Positions 1 through 10,070 of a stretch of DNA of 11,467 nucleotides are shown one piece after another. Below the pieces are notes generated by a model. That model had not been told where the DNA came from. It did no database searches and was given only the letters and a program-made list of their open reading frames with translations. The position numbers and the translations under genes were made by a program. The stretch is from Rodentolepis nana (lineage: Eukaryota > Platyhelminthes > Cestoda > Cyclophyllidea > Hymenolepididae), in the NCBI GenBank assembly GCA_900617975.1, contig UZAE01012620.1, positions 1-11,467 of the forward strand, read 5' to 3'. How positions within the stretch are numbered: position 1 is the stretch's first letter; each line of letters starts with the position of its first letter.

Positions 1-56
1 TTTGTTATAACCTCACTTACAACTTTAAGAGTTGATAAACCTTCTTAAATCTGCTA

Positions 57-66
57 GGTTTATAAT
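57..66. repeat. candidate target-site duplication of copy A (tail side)
   Basis: GGTTTATAAT here matches GGTATATAAT at 355-364 in 9 of 10 positions. The two sites exactly bracket copy A. The other site ends 3 nt from the conserved GGGTGTGCG start, the same offset as in copy E with its perfect duplication. In A+T-rich DNA a 9/10 match alone is weak, so the shared offset carries most of the weight. Confidence 0.55.
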
Positions 67-354
67 ATATCTATTTATGTCAAATGGCAGGCGTTTCGAT
101 AGTTATAATTAGCCCTTTAGATGACTTATGGCTTCACAGAGAGGAAGGAACATCAAAGTGACCAAAAGTAGAGAAGGGAGGAAAGAATAATGATTCACAG
201 ATGTAAAAGAGGCAGACAGACATGAAGGCAGAGAAAAAGTAAGGTAGGTACTGTAAAAGTCGGAAGTCAACTGCCAGTTAATAGACTTTTTTGCCGTATG
301 AGTATACGTTGCTCAGGGTGCACAACGTGGAGATAAGTCTATCGCACACCCCAC
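67..354 (-). mobile_element. SINE-like retroposon, copy A
   Basis: This is a non-autonomous, non-coding retroposon copy inserted on the minus strand. Read as the reverse complement, it begins GTGGGGTGTGCGATAGAC. It continues through the conserved head (CTCCACGTTGTGCACCCTG, then CAACGTATACTCATACGGC) and the CT-rich middle, which appears on the plus strand as a purine-rich stretch with GGCAGACAGACATGAAGGCAG. It ends in the 3' hairpin (90-114) and an A+T tail at 67-89. Relative to copy E it lacks about 41 bp around 255-261; the missing block is bounded by CTT in E, which suggests a deletion between short direct repeats. A 9/10 target-site duplication candidate lies at 57-66 and 355-364. Family membership is seen directly by alignment to the four other copies. 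Retroposition by borrowed LINE machinery is inferred from the tail and duplication. No pol III promoter was confidently identified. Confidence 0.8.
90..114 (-). other. 3'-terminal hairpin of copy A
   Basis: In element orientation this 25-nt imperfect stem-loop begins GGCT and ends CGCC. The outer G-C, G-C, C-G pairs are intact, and the inner stem is partly degraded (one T-G wobble and one mismatch). It occupies the same place, just before the A+T tail, in all five copies. Confidence 0.55.
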
Positions 355-364
355 GGTATATAAT
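355..364. repeat. candidate target-site duplication of copy A (5' end side)
   Basis: GGTATATAAT is the partner of 57-66, with one mismatch. It directly abuts the 5' end of the minus-strand element. Confidence 0.55.
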
Positions 365-536
365 TAGATAAAATAGTATTAGAATTATTTTCGATAACAG
401 AGAGAAATTTTCCTTATTACTTGTTAAAAATCTAGTGATTATCCATTTTATGCTAATAAATCAAAATGCTTCATCATTTTCCTTGAGATAATGTATTCGA
501 CGAAGTTGGAGAGCTAACAAATTCTAGTAAAATGGC

Positions 537-557
537 GGGGGGGGGGAGAGAAAGAGA
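537..557. repeat. G10 homopolymer and purine tract
   Basis: Ten consecutive G (537-546) run into AGAGAAAGAGA, giving 21 uninterrupted purines in strongly A+T-rich surroundings. It is a slippage-prone simple repeat; no function can be assigned. Confidence 0.85.
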
Positions 558-1070
558 CCACCCAAAGCGCATATAGAAACTTTGTGTACATTTTCGAAAT
601 TTGCCAGTTTTGACGTGCATTTTTATTCTGAATTTCAAATTTATGCCCTATATGCTCTTTCCCTTTTTCTTAACGGCCTTGAAATTGCAGTAGTTATAAA
701 AGAGTAGGCATCCAAGTAATGTTTGAAGTTGTGACCCTTGCACTATGAGGAAACTTAAACAATGTTTATTTGCTTTTACAAAGTAAGTATTGAACGAGTT
801 AGTTAAATAAGTTAGTTCATTTGAATTTACTAAGTGGTAAGTGTGTTGGTGCATTATACTCGAGGTCAATAGATTAATATTCTTCTCTACAACGCATGCT
901 CCTTGTTAAATAGCAAAAGCGAGGCCTTATTTAAATTCAAATGGTCTATTTTAAAATGTTCCAAATAAAGATTTATGATTTAGGTTGAATAATCAAAAGA
1001 AAATTCTGATCGCCAATGATAAATGGTCAAATTGAATTAAATGAATCCTTGTCATAAACGCCATGATTGC

Positions 1071-1095
1071 TTAAGATATATCTTAATTAATTAAG
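1071..1095. repeat. overlapping A+T palindromes
   Basis: TTAAGATATATCTTAA (1071-1086) is a perfect 16-bp palindrome and overlaps CTTAATTAATTAAG (1082-1095), a perfect 14-bp palindrome. With this base composition, about one such palindrome by chance in a window of this size is not surprising. It is reported as a structural landmark only. Confidence 0.6.
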
Positions 1096-1503
1096 TTAGC
1101 ACAAGTTTCTTTTGCTAGACTAAATTTGTTGACCATCTTCTACTTATAATCAAGATCATAACTGAGAAAAGATTTAATTGAATATGTATGAATAAATAAA
1201 TGGCTTTAGCACATTATTGCAGCAACAATTTATAAGCATAAAAAAGCTAATTTCAACATTTAAAAGTTTGTAGATAAAAATTATTGATTTAACCTATTTT
1301 AATTTACCCCTACAGTTTTATTTTATCTCACTAAAATACCCATGCTTTAAAATGGAATTTACGAAAATAATATAGCAGACTAAAATCATATCTGTATATT
1401 AAAAACCAAAAGAAGTGGTGTCAAAAGAAGAGAAGATTGTGAAATTTTACTATGGAAACACAAGCTATAATCGATTTGTAAATTAATCGATAACTAATTC
1501 TAC

Positions 1504-1803
1504 TAAGGGTTTCGCGTTAGACTTACCTCCACGTGGTGCATCCTGGGCAACGTATACTCATGCAGCAAAAAAGTCTATAAAACAGCAGTTGACTTTAAAC
1601 TACCATGACCCCCCTGTATGTCATATTCGACCCATTTCACAGTACTCATCTTATCTTTTATCTGCCTTTGTGTCTCTGCCTCTTTTACAACTGTGAAGTA
1701 CTTTTCTGTCCTCCCCCCCTCCTCTCCACCTTTTGTGACTTTGTCTGTAGTTAATTAAAGGGCTCCTGATGACTATCATAAAGCCCACTATTTTCTATAG
1801 TAG
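1504..1803 (+). mobile_element. SINE-like retroposon, copy B
   Basis: This plus-strand copy opens with AAGGGTTTCGCGTTAGAC and carries the well-preserved block CTCCACGTGGTGCATCCTGG followed by GCAACGTATACTCATGCAGC. Next come the CAGTTGACTT segment, a CT-rich middle with a C7 tract (1713-1719), the 3' hairpin (1760-1786) and an A+T tail. It lacks 7 bp at 1591-1600, reading GACTTTAAAC where E has two GACTT repeats, consistent with deletion between them. The 3' limit is approximate because the tail has diverged and no target-site duplication was found; the start is set 3 nt before GGGTTTCGCG by analogy with A, D and E. It is non-coding. It faces copy A head to head across about 1.15 kb. Confidence 0.8.
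1760..1786 (+). other. 3'-terminal hairpin of copy B
   Basis: The outer stem GGGCT/AGCCC and inner stem TGAT/ATCA are both fully paired, with internal loops between them. This is the best-preserved outer stem in the window, with an extra G-C pair (1760/1786). The position just upstream of the tail resembles 3' structures recognised by LINE reverse transcriptases in several LINE/SINE pairs; that role is inferred here. Confidence 0.6.
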
Positions 1804-4239
1804 ATTTTTATAAAAAGCACTATAATTATATGCATTTAATTGACTTAACGCCTACTTTAGTAAACGCACGACACGCAATAGTTTAATATAAACCATTTGG
1901 AAGGAATAAAATAATTCTAATTATGAGTGAATAGAATGTATTTATTGTGTTCACGTCTATTATATCATCACGAGATAGCTTCGCATTAAATGTCTGAAAT
2001 GAACAGACACGCATCAGATGTTAAGACACTGACAAAACATTAGCATCGCTTTGGAAAAAAATAGCCTAAGAAATGCATACTTCAATCAGTATCTCAGTCC
2101 ATATCATATTCAAATTCTTTTGGAGGATATTTGTGCCAACTTTGGGTGTTTAATTTTATCATTATTTGCTATTTTTACCGTTTTCACCTTAAGGAATGGC
2201 AGTGGTCATTAAAAACATAATACACAACTATACTGTCTTTATTGCTTAAATAGAGTAAATAAATGCCATTCTTTGTGCAAACACGCTGATATTTAACCTT
2301 TCTACAAAATTATGGTGTAAAATTCGGGGCTAAGTTGACATTTCTGGTTTTCATTTGCTAGAAGCGACTCCCCACTTTTTCATAAAGAAACAAATTTATT
2401 CGCAAACGTTGCCTTCAAGCTGACACATATTCAATAGTGATATTCTCATGAAATAAACAACAAAAATTTAGTTTGATGGTGTTTTACCATTTCAAGCTAC
2501 TGAACTATGCATTTGAAAGAAAATTATGCACTAACATAGCAACAGAGTGTATTTGAGAACCAATTATTTTTCTGTCCCGAAACCATGATTATCTTTATCA
2601 AGCGCCCTTGAATTAACTGAACTCATTTCTACTTAATCAAGTACTTGATGTTTGCTAACTTTGTAATCACCTTTGTTACTTTGAGGCTGAGCAAAGCGAT
2701 CAATCAGAGAGAAGACCAGTGAATTGTAAAAAAATAATGGCTTGAAATTGAAATGCATAAAAATTTCAGAGGAATAACGGAGCGTTCTTTTAGCACAGTT
2801 TCATGAACAGCAGATAAAGAACACGAAATAGGGAATGTATTCATTTACGCAAATGAACTTATCTACACAATGCAAATTCGCTACCCTTTTTACTAACTGA
2901 GACTTTATTCACATTCACCTCACAGTTTGTGTAACTCATTTCACGCCATAAATCCACATTTTTAGCATGTTAAATGAATTATTTTTCCACAGTGGCAACA
3001 ATATTTGTTCCTCCTCCTCAAAGTAAACGATTTTCTGCTAAATTCTTTATTTTTACGGCTTATAGTAGCCTAATTTCGACAATCTTAAAAAAAGCTATCT
3101 TTAAAATGCTCTAAATTATTAGCATTACCAAAATTAGATCGCTTCCCATCAGACACTCCTGCTTGGCACTTATGCATTACTACATGTGACTTTCCAATAA
3201 AACACCGTGAATACATTATATATGATATGAGTTTCTAAACAGGACTGCAGGTACGATATTAGGGATGGGAGAGACGCGTTTTATAATTCTTGCAATAGCT
3301 AATAGCACTAATAATACTCAATGTAATCAGTCATATTTCTACCATGTAAGCTTTCTTTAAAGGGTTTTTTATTGTTTTTGCAACTAATAATCTTAATTCA
3401 GATCCACCTTCCAATAATATTAACCTTTGGAAGGCATTTCGGCCTTGAAGTATTGCGAAATTTAAAAAATTGAACTTCCTTGTCAGAAATAATTTAATTA
3501 ACGTTCTTCCTAAACTGACAATATTAATTATTTTTGACACTTTTGCTAGGCAATTTACTAAAGCCCATATCTTGTAGATGTTGGAATTGATAGGCACATT
3601 TTTAACTATGAAGAAATTTTAAGTTTCTATGCATGAGCATAGATTGGCTTACCAATAATAAAAAATATTTGTTATTTGAATTCACTAGTAAGACTATCTA
3701 AAGTAATCATGATCGTTCTAGAATTTGAGTAATTTCAATAAATATTTGGACTAATCTCAATCTTAAATGGAGGAATATATTTAAAATAGATTGGGACACA
3801 GTAAAGTGTGTATCTTTTCTAAAAATTAGTTTGAATGTTGGTTCTCTCTTTACTTTGAATACAAATTGAAGACTTAATCAGCATTTGCGAAGTAAATTTA
3901 AAAATCATTTCACTGGACATTATGATTGACGGGGGGGGGCTATTTCTTGTTTTTAAGCTTTGAAAGACACGCATTTTTTAAAAATCGCTTTCAAGAAATC
4001 TTTTGTTTTGTAGAAGAGAAAAATGATTTCCATTATTATGCAAACTGAATCACTAACTAATAATAAAATTAATTAAAAAAATACTAAAACAGTTATGTTT
4101 TGAAGTATTTTACTGAAGCTTGAAATCAGCAAGAATAAACTCACATCTTTTCAGTGATAACCATCCTTAACAAGAATTTAATTATCGAATTTCCCAATTA
4201 ATTTCATGAAATTGTAATATGGTGCTTATATTAAGGTAA
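1804..4239. other. non-coding A+T-rich region
   Basis: Nothing in this 2.4-kb stretch supports a gene. The longest open frame (3331-3597, minus, 88 codons) is rich in Leu, Ile, Lys and Asn, as expected from random A+T-rich DNA, and no domain was recognised. Landmarks are a 12-bp palindrome TCAAGTACTTGA (2637-2648) and a G9 tract (3931-3939). No further copy of the dispersed repeat was found, and no tandem array or RNA gene was seen. Confidence 0.65.
3931..3939. repeat. G9 homopolymer
   Basis: Nine consecutive G occur between A+T-rich flanks. It is a length-unstable simple repeat that could also be miscounted by sequencing. Confidence 0.9.
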
Positions 4240-4507
4240 AAACATACATTAATTACAAACTGCTGGCTTTATGATGGTTATCATTAGCCATTTAGCTGAC
4301 TTCGGGCTTCACAGAGGGATGAACATCAAAAAGAGAAAAATTGGAGAGAGGGAACAGAAGAGTACTTCACAGATGTAAAAGAGACAGACAGACACAGAGG
4401 CAGAGAAAAGGTAAGATGAGTACCATGGAAGTGGTCGGATATGACATAGAATGGGGTTATGGTAGTTTGAAGTCAGAAGTCAGCTGCTGATCTAGACATT
4501 TTTGCTT
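4240..4507 (-). mobile_element. SINE-like retroposon, copy C, damaged 5' end
   Basis: This is a minus-strand copy. On the plus strand it begins with the A+T tail, then the 3' hairpin (4265-4289), the purine-rich middle with CTTCACAGATGTAAAAGAGA and CAGACAGACACAGAGGCAG, and the block GTAGTTTGAAGTCAGAAGTC. The middle is complete: the segment deleted in A is present. Clear similarity stops near TTTTTGC (4499-4505), so roughly 60 bp of the 5' head are missing or rearranged. The following TTGCACGTGAAATAA may be a remnant of the head after an internal deletion between TTGC repeats, in which case the copy would extend to about 4525. No target-site duplication was found and both ends are approximate. 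It is non-coding. Confidence 0.75.
4265..4289 (-). other. 3'-terminal hairpin of copy C
   Basis: In element orientation the outer stem GGCT/AGCC and inner stem TGAT/ATCA pair perfectly around a 4-nt loop, with AA opposite TAA as an internal loop. The total of 25 nt equals that of the other copies. Confidence 0.6.
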
Positions 4508-5673
4508 GCACGTGAAATAAATTTCTAGAATGGAAATAATTTTGAAATGTGTTCGAAAGGTTATTTACTTAACTGAAGACTTTAAGTTTTAGGTGTAATT
4601 TATTGATGTATCATTGATGTATCTCGCATTCAATTAAGCGAAATTTCACTGTCATGGCAATTGATTTAAATGATTTTAAAACGCGACAATTCTGAATGTT
4701 TTTAGCTTCACCAAAATCGGATGATTAAATACTGCTAAAATATATAAATTTGATGATGAGGAGTTCAATTTCCATGAAGTAATCACAGAGAATGGATTAA
4801 TCGAACAAAATTGAGTTAACGCAGAGAGTTGCCTGATTTCCAATTTATTGCCAAAAATCGCTTTCTAAGCCAAAGAATTATTAGAAAATGATCTCATAAA
4901 AATTCATGTTTTTACTAAGATAAAAAATGGCAATGCTTAGATACAAGCACCACTTTTTAATTTAAAAGTCTTTTTGATAAGAATTTTCACTTCACATTGA
5001 AAAACAAATATTAATTCTTTTAAAATAGCCGCTGAGTTGAAACTCAACGGTCTAGCGCATACATTTTTCACAAATTTTGGATACTTATGAGAAATTGTAA
5101 AACAATGGGCAAGGAGACAATAGACTTTTCTAATCTTCATTAAACAAGGAGGACATTAATTTCAAATAATGCCGGATTCACCGATAGTGAAAATTGCCTA
5201 GACAAAAATTGTAACATTTGTTTCCATTTATGAAAATTACATAAATTTCAACTTTTTAGAAATGAAAATAAAAGGTAAAATTAACTTCTGAAGGACAAAA
5301 TGGTCGATTTTCTAATTATTATTCTAAATAATTCAGAAGATCTTATATTTTTAACTTAAGATAATAAAGAATTCTCTTTTGGTTGTGAGGTGAACTAATT
5401 TTTGCATTTAAGGCAGTTTTGCAGAGTTATAGTATGCATGTCAATAGTGGTTTTAAAATAGTTTGATAATTAAAATCCTTTTATCATTGTCTTTAAAGCG
5501 GAATAATTCACTTGCTTGATAGTTTCGCCATTATGCTACTAATCAGTAAGCACTCATTATGTGGAAATATTTAAATAGCAAGAAATAAAATCTTTGAAAT
5601 CAAATTTAAACCTTTGCCCAAAAGCAGCGAGTTATACCACAAGCTAACTAATTTCAAAGCACCAATTACTTAT
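4508..5673. other. non-coding A+T-rich spacer between copies C and D
   Basis: No gene is supported. A 67-codon open frame (4937-5140, minus) has no recognisable domain and no supporting signals. Comparison by eye with the A/B spacer, which is similar in length, found only short matches of the size expected by chance. No other structure was seen. Confidence 0.65.
5664..5673. repeat. candidate target-site duplication of copy D (5' side)
   Basis: AATTACTTAT matches AATAACTTTT at 5984-5993 in 8 of 10 positions. It ends 3 nt before the GGTGGTGCG start motif, as in copies A and E. It is weak on sequence alone because of the A+T content. Confidence 0.4.
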
Positions 5674-5983
5674 TCAGGTGGTGCGCGATTGACTTAACTC
5701 CACGTAGTGCATCCTGGGCAACGTGTTCTCATACAGCAGTTGACTTCTAACTTCAAACTATCATGACCCGACTGTGTGTCACATTCGTCCACTTCCATAG
5801 TTCTCATTTCGTCTTACATTTTTCCTTACCCTAGTGTCTGTCTCCTTTCCATCTGGGAATTACTCTTCTATTCCCCCTCCCCCTCCAATTTTTATGACTT
5901 GGATGTTCCTCCCCTCTGCAAAGCCCGAAGTCAACAAAATGACCAATGACAATCACCATAAAGTCTGCCATTTGTTATAAATA
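5674..5983 (+). mobile_element. SINE-like retroposon, copy D
   Basis: This plus-strand copy opens TCAGGTGGTGCGCGATTGAC. The conserved block is CTCCACGTAGTGCATCCTGG followed by GCAACGTGTTCTCATACAGC. The ACTTCAAACTATCATGACCC segment, a CT-rich middle (around 5870-5890), the hairpin (5941-5965) and a clean TTATAAATAAATAA tail follow. Compared with E it lacks about 19-20 bp between CATAC and CAGTTGAC near 5734-5737; the lost block is bounded by GGC in E. The CACGTG core is altered to CACGTA. A degraded target-site duplication (8/10) brackets the element. It faces copy C head to head across about 1.17 kb. It is non-coding. Confidence 0.82.
5941..5965 (+). other. 3'-terminal hairpin of copy D, changed outer pair
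   Basis: The outer stem here reads GAC/GTC where A, B, C and E read GGC/GCC. The second base pair is therefore A-T instead of G-C, a double change that keeps pairing. The inner stem has two mismatches. One such case is suggestive, not proof, of selection on the structure in the parent lineage. Confidence 0.5.
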
Positions 5984-5993
5984 AATAACTTTT
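5984..5993. repeat. candidate target-site duplication of copy D (tail side)
   Basis: AATAACTTTT is the partner of 5664-5673. It overlaps the A+T-rich tail in character, so the exact junction is ambiguous. Confidence 0.4.
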
Positions 5994-8900
5994 GTATTCA
6001 CTTACCTTTCTCTAATTTTTAATTAGAAACCAAATGTCTTTCAATACTACATTTTCTCTTTGATACGCAGGGGAACTGTGAATTGTGTGGGACACAGTTT
6101 TCTAATATCGACGATTTAGATTAAAACAAACTTTGAAAAAGCATTTCTAAACTTGCCTTACCAGTTTAAGTTTAACTCTGCTGAAATATCTTCTTTGCAA
6201 TCTACATCTATTCTTATGGCGCCATTTAAATTCAAAAACGTTAATTAGCCCATCGGTTAGATGGTTTCAACTCTTTTTTGCCTCGCCCAAATGCAGTTAG
6301 TTTCTTTTATTTTAAAATATCACAAATTACTCATTCTTTGCGGACGGTTTGATCTTCCTCTCTCCGTTCCGCTATTCAGGTTCATTCCTTGTCATAAAGA
6401 CCCACCCTAATTTTCATTAAAACTGATAATTTTACGTCATGGTTCACTTAGCCTGACCGATCTGTCTACATTCATTGAGCAGTATGTTTGACTTAAATAA
6501 TATTGCTTATAATTTATATGACGTAAATTGAGATTATCGAAAGTTCTGTAGAAGTATCTATTTCCACTTGCTCTCTAGTGTTCAGATAACTTTCATTATT
6601 ACAACTTTTGGAAAATTTTTCTTTCAAGTAGAATAATAGTTACAATTCGTCTAAGATGATATTATCAAATTCTTATACAGGAGGAAATTTTTTTAGATGT
6701 TAAATTATTTTTATTCTTTGTCCTTTTTGAAATTTATTTTTTATTTAAAGAGCAGAATAATTCTTATGAAATAGAAGGATTCGATTAAATTGTACATTTT
6801 GAAATTTCCTGTTACTAATAAATTTTTATTTAAAAAATTAAAGAAACATTTTTTCATTAGAAATATAAGCGTCTTATCGATTTTTAAATTCTCTTAATAT
6901 GTATGCTTATGAGTTATTTTTGTAGGTGGGTATTTAATTATGTTTTGAGGTTTCGACATATTTGCAAAATAATGAAAAGTTCTATTATGTTTTCATTGGA
7001 ATGGGAACATGATTATTAAGCACAAACTACCAATTATCATATGTGCTTAAGCTAATTTAAAATATAATTAATCATAAGAGAAGGAACACAATTCTTCCAA
7101 CAAATAAATAGTTTTATTGAAACCTAATTTAACAGCTGAATTGCAAAATAGGTGTTAATATTGCCATTTGCCGTTAGAATCAACATGACGCCTTTTATTT
7201 ATGGTGATCTTTCTCGAAATTATATGTAACCGATTAGTTTTAGCCTTTGCCTAAATAGTCTTAACTATAAGTACAGTATTTTATAGGGAAGGTACGGAAT
7301 CGTTCGGTTCACAAAAAAATTGGTTATAATTCTGACAAATTGCAATAGCCAACAGAAGAAAACAAAACGTGTAAAAGAAAATTCATGGTTCAAGAAATTT
7401 CAATTTATATATATGTGCTTATTTATGCTTCGTAATGTATTTAAATAAAGAAATATATAGATTTGAGTACTTTCGGAGAGATCGAAAGAAAATTTGAGAA
7501 GGCACTATTAAAAATACTCATATTCGGACTTGATGCTAATTGCGTGATTTAAGATTAGTCGCAATTTCATGCCAAAATAGTCAATTAAATATCAAATCTT
7601 GCATTATTTTTATATTGGTTTGTTTTTTCCTCATTAGCGTCTTCATTAAATCTAAATTTTATTTTACTTATTTTAGCAATAAATTGCAACACCACTAATT
7701 CATGCCCTTCAGACAAAATTGCCTAACATATATGATTGGTAACTTACACTTCATATGTTCGAACGAACTGTAACGAAATTGTTCAAATAAATGTAGATAA
7801 AAAATTAGCATTATTAAAATTAATTAATTAGACTGGAATCCAGTTTCTCTTTATATTTTCATCCTCGACAAACTGTGACTTTCTCGTCTAGAATCAACTT
7901 TCTTTAATAGTCAATTAATTAATCGAATTTTCAAATGATCTTAACATATCCGAAGCGATTTTCAATCAACATACACCTATCTAATATTTTAATTCTACTT
8001 TCTGTTTGAATTTTAGCTCTAATCTTATATTTTATTTATACTTGAGTTAGTATTACACATTTGTCTAGACGGTGAAATGACTTACTCTACTTCTACGGAA
8101 TATTTTATCATTGTAGGCGGCAAACCATAAAGAATTTTAATAATTTCAAGTAGCAGAAAAGGCGACGTAAATAGTTATTGCAATGAAACGTAGTCACCAC
8201 ATCTTGCAGTGTATTTGAATTTTTAAGAATTTCTTGTCAACATTTTCATGATTAAATCCAATTTTGTGAAATTACAAAATTTAATTTTTTTATTAGTCTC
8301 TTTGATCTTTGAGGCCAAGTAAATCCAAAATTTTTCAGGTTCAATCTGTTTTAATTATGCAATCGAGATATGCAATAATATTTTAACAGATTACTGCAGC
8401 TGCCTTAAGTTGAATGGAAAGTTGGCGAGAAAACTATAATGAGGAAGATATATTTCTGCATATAAGTGCCTCGTTGCTCAATTAACTTGAAAAGTCTAGA
8501 AGTATATACTTTCTCCAATTTGATGCTCATTAATTTTTGCAATTTTACTAAAAGTTCCATTATCAATAGACTTCAATCATCATACTCATGAGATAGATGT
8601 TTTTCAATTTGTTCCTTTACTAACACAATTCCTTTCGCTTATTTCACCGCCTATGTCATAAATACCGTTACACGTAAAGCTTTATGTTTTACAATTCAAT
8701 GTTCTGCGGTACAGAAATAGCCTCATAATTATCGATATTTCGTGTTAATAGCAGAGCATCGAGTATACTATAAACGCCCAAATTTTTAGACCAATTTTAA
8801 CATTTAAAAGTATTTTTAGGCAATATCTTTAAATTTCTCACTGTACAATGTTAATTAGAATGATTTTACAGATAATCTATCTTATAAAACTTCTGGCATA

Positions 8901-9899
8901 ACTTAAGCTCATCCATAAGTCCAAGAGGTTGACAAACTGAAGTAAAATGTTATTCATGGTATATACAAAAGACCACATTTGACGTAATACTTTTCTAGAA
9001 GAGGATAAACTGCAATCATGATATGTGTCTTTGACTAATAAACTGAAAACAATCAGGTTTGTATTTTCATTTTCAGTAACTAAATTACCATTTGAAAAAA
9101 TGAAACAAACTAGCAGAGTAAATTAATTAGGCAATATTCCGTTGATCAGATTAATTCATTTGCCTCTTTTTTCATAAATGAACAACTTTTTCTCATGTTA
9201 TTTTATACATATCTTTTAATATATAAAAATCGCCATCAGAATTAATTCAGAGTGAGCTTTCTTTATTGTGGAAAATGACCAAATTGTTTTTGTCTTTCAA
9301 AATCAGCTTACATGACTATATAATGTTTGTCTCCTATAGTCAATTCGAGCAGAAATGGTTACTGCTTTCCAAATCACATTTAATAATGGGCAAAGCAAGT
9401 GAATCATGAAAAAATACTAAATAAGAAATAAAGATTTAATGTTTACTCTTTGACCTTTTAATATCCAGTAAACTTGGACAGTTTTCACCGGAAATGTTTT
9501 TCGTCAAAATTGTTGGAAAATTGGAAATTAGTTATTAGAGGAGTTTTATTCAATTTGCATGTAATTTTGAAACTGGTCCACTGATTGGTAACCAAGCGAA
9601 AATTTTCATCTACATTGGAAATATTTGAGCAGGGGGGGAGGGGTTTGCAAAATATCGTCGTTTTTACTTTAAAGACTTCGAAAAGGCTTAAATTTTGTCT
9701 TGAATCTTTGAATCGCGCTGTGAATTTCAACTTATCAGGAACTAATGCAATTTCTCCAAATCATTGAAATCGAGTTTCATAAATATCGTCTTATGTTAAT
9801 ATAAGTACAACAATATCAAAATTTTTTATGAAAAAATCAAAAACTTACCGATAGATAAAGCGCACATTTTGGGGATCTATTTCTGCAAATTTCATTAGT
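5994..9899. other. non-coding A+T-rich region
   Basis: This 3.9-kb stretch has no supported gene. Overlapping open frames on opposite strands at 9485-9730 (minus) and 9585-9767 (plus) have no recognisable domains and are best explained as chance. A slightly less A+T-rich, pyrimidine-biased patch lies at about 6340-6410. A G7AG4 tract lies at 9632-9643. No copy of the dispersed repeat, tandem array, tRNA-like sequence or clear splice-site-bounded exon was seen. Confidence 0.6.
9632..9643. repeat. G-rich tract (G7AG4)
   Basis: Seven G, one A and four G in a row occur in A+T-rich surroundings. There are only two runs, too few for a canonical G-quadruplex. It is a simple-repeat landmark. Confidence 0.8.
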
Positions 9900-10070
9900 A
9901 CCAGCAACACTGGCATTAGAGTAATTAATATTTATCGCCGACATTTAACATATCAAGGCCGCCTCACGCCCATAAGTGATTTAATCAATATTTATAAAGA
10001 GAGTTTGACGTAATATTACAAGAGTACATTTTTCCAAATGCTTACGGAACGCGTTAAGATATAACTCTTC
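9900..10070. other. locally less A+T-rich patch with paired TAAT motifs
   Basis: This patch includes TATCGCCGACATT and AAGGCCGCCTCACGCCCATA, more G+C than its surroundings. TAATTAATATTTAT (9922-9935) and TAATCAATATTTAT (9982-9995) match at 13 of 14 positions exactly 60 bp apart. TAAT-type cores are typical of homeodomain binding, but such cores are also common by chance in A+T-rich DNA. No coding potential was seen. A cis-regulatory element is only a speculation. Confidence 0.2.

Larger units (their letters stand above)
365..1503. other. non-coding A+T-rich spacer between copies A and B
   Basis: No gene is supported. The only long open frame (648-869, minus, 73 codons) has no recognisable motif, starts inside unremarkable A+T-rich DNA and has no partner exon. 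Landmarks are a G10 tract followed by purines (537-557) and overlapping A+T palindromes at 1071-1095. No tRNA, CRISPR or tandem array was seen. The inward-facing heads of copies A and B bound this stretch. Confidence 0.7.

Noticed and set aside
531..560. G10/purine tract as a fragment of the retroposon's reverse-strand middle
   Set aside because: Only composition is shared; no flanking element sequence is present.
67..1803. A and B as long terminal inverted repeats of one DNA transposon
   Set aside because: A single copy (E) has its own perfect target duplication, A has a candidate one of its own, and the A/B and C/D spacers do not align by eye.
1490..1850. Target-site duplication for copy B
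   Set aside because: The bases ending at 1503 (AACTAATTCTAC) have no good match just after the tail; only gapped A+T-rich similarities were found.
2637..2648. Palindrome TCAAGTACTTGA as a paired NK2-like homeodomain site
   Set aside because: A single short palindrome with no other support; chance is sufficient.
3331..3597. 88-codon minus-strand open frame as a gene
   Set aside because: Low-complexity Leu/Ile/Lys/Asn composition, no motif, and no splice or promoter context; expected by chance. The same reasoning applies to 648-869 and 4937-5140.
1043..6400. Shared 13-mer TCCTTGTCATAAA at about 1046 and about 6387
   Set aside because: Several shared 13-mers are expected by chance in 11 kb of such biased composition, and the similarity does not extend.
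9485..9767. Overlapping opposite-strand open frames as a gene or exon
   Set aside because: They share the same DNA on both strands, and neither product has a recognisable domain or clear exon borders.
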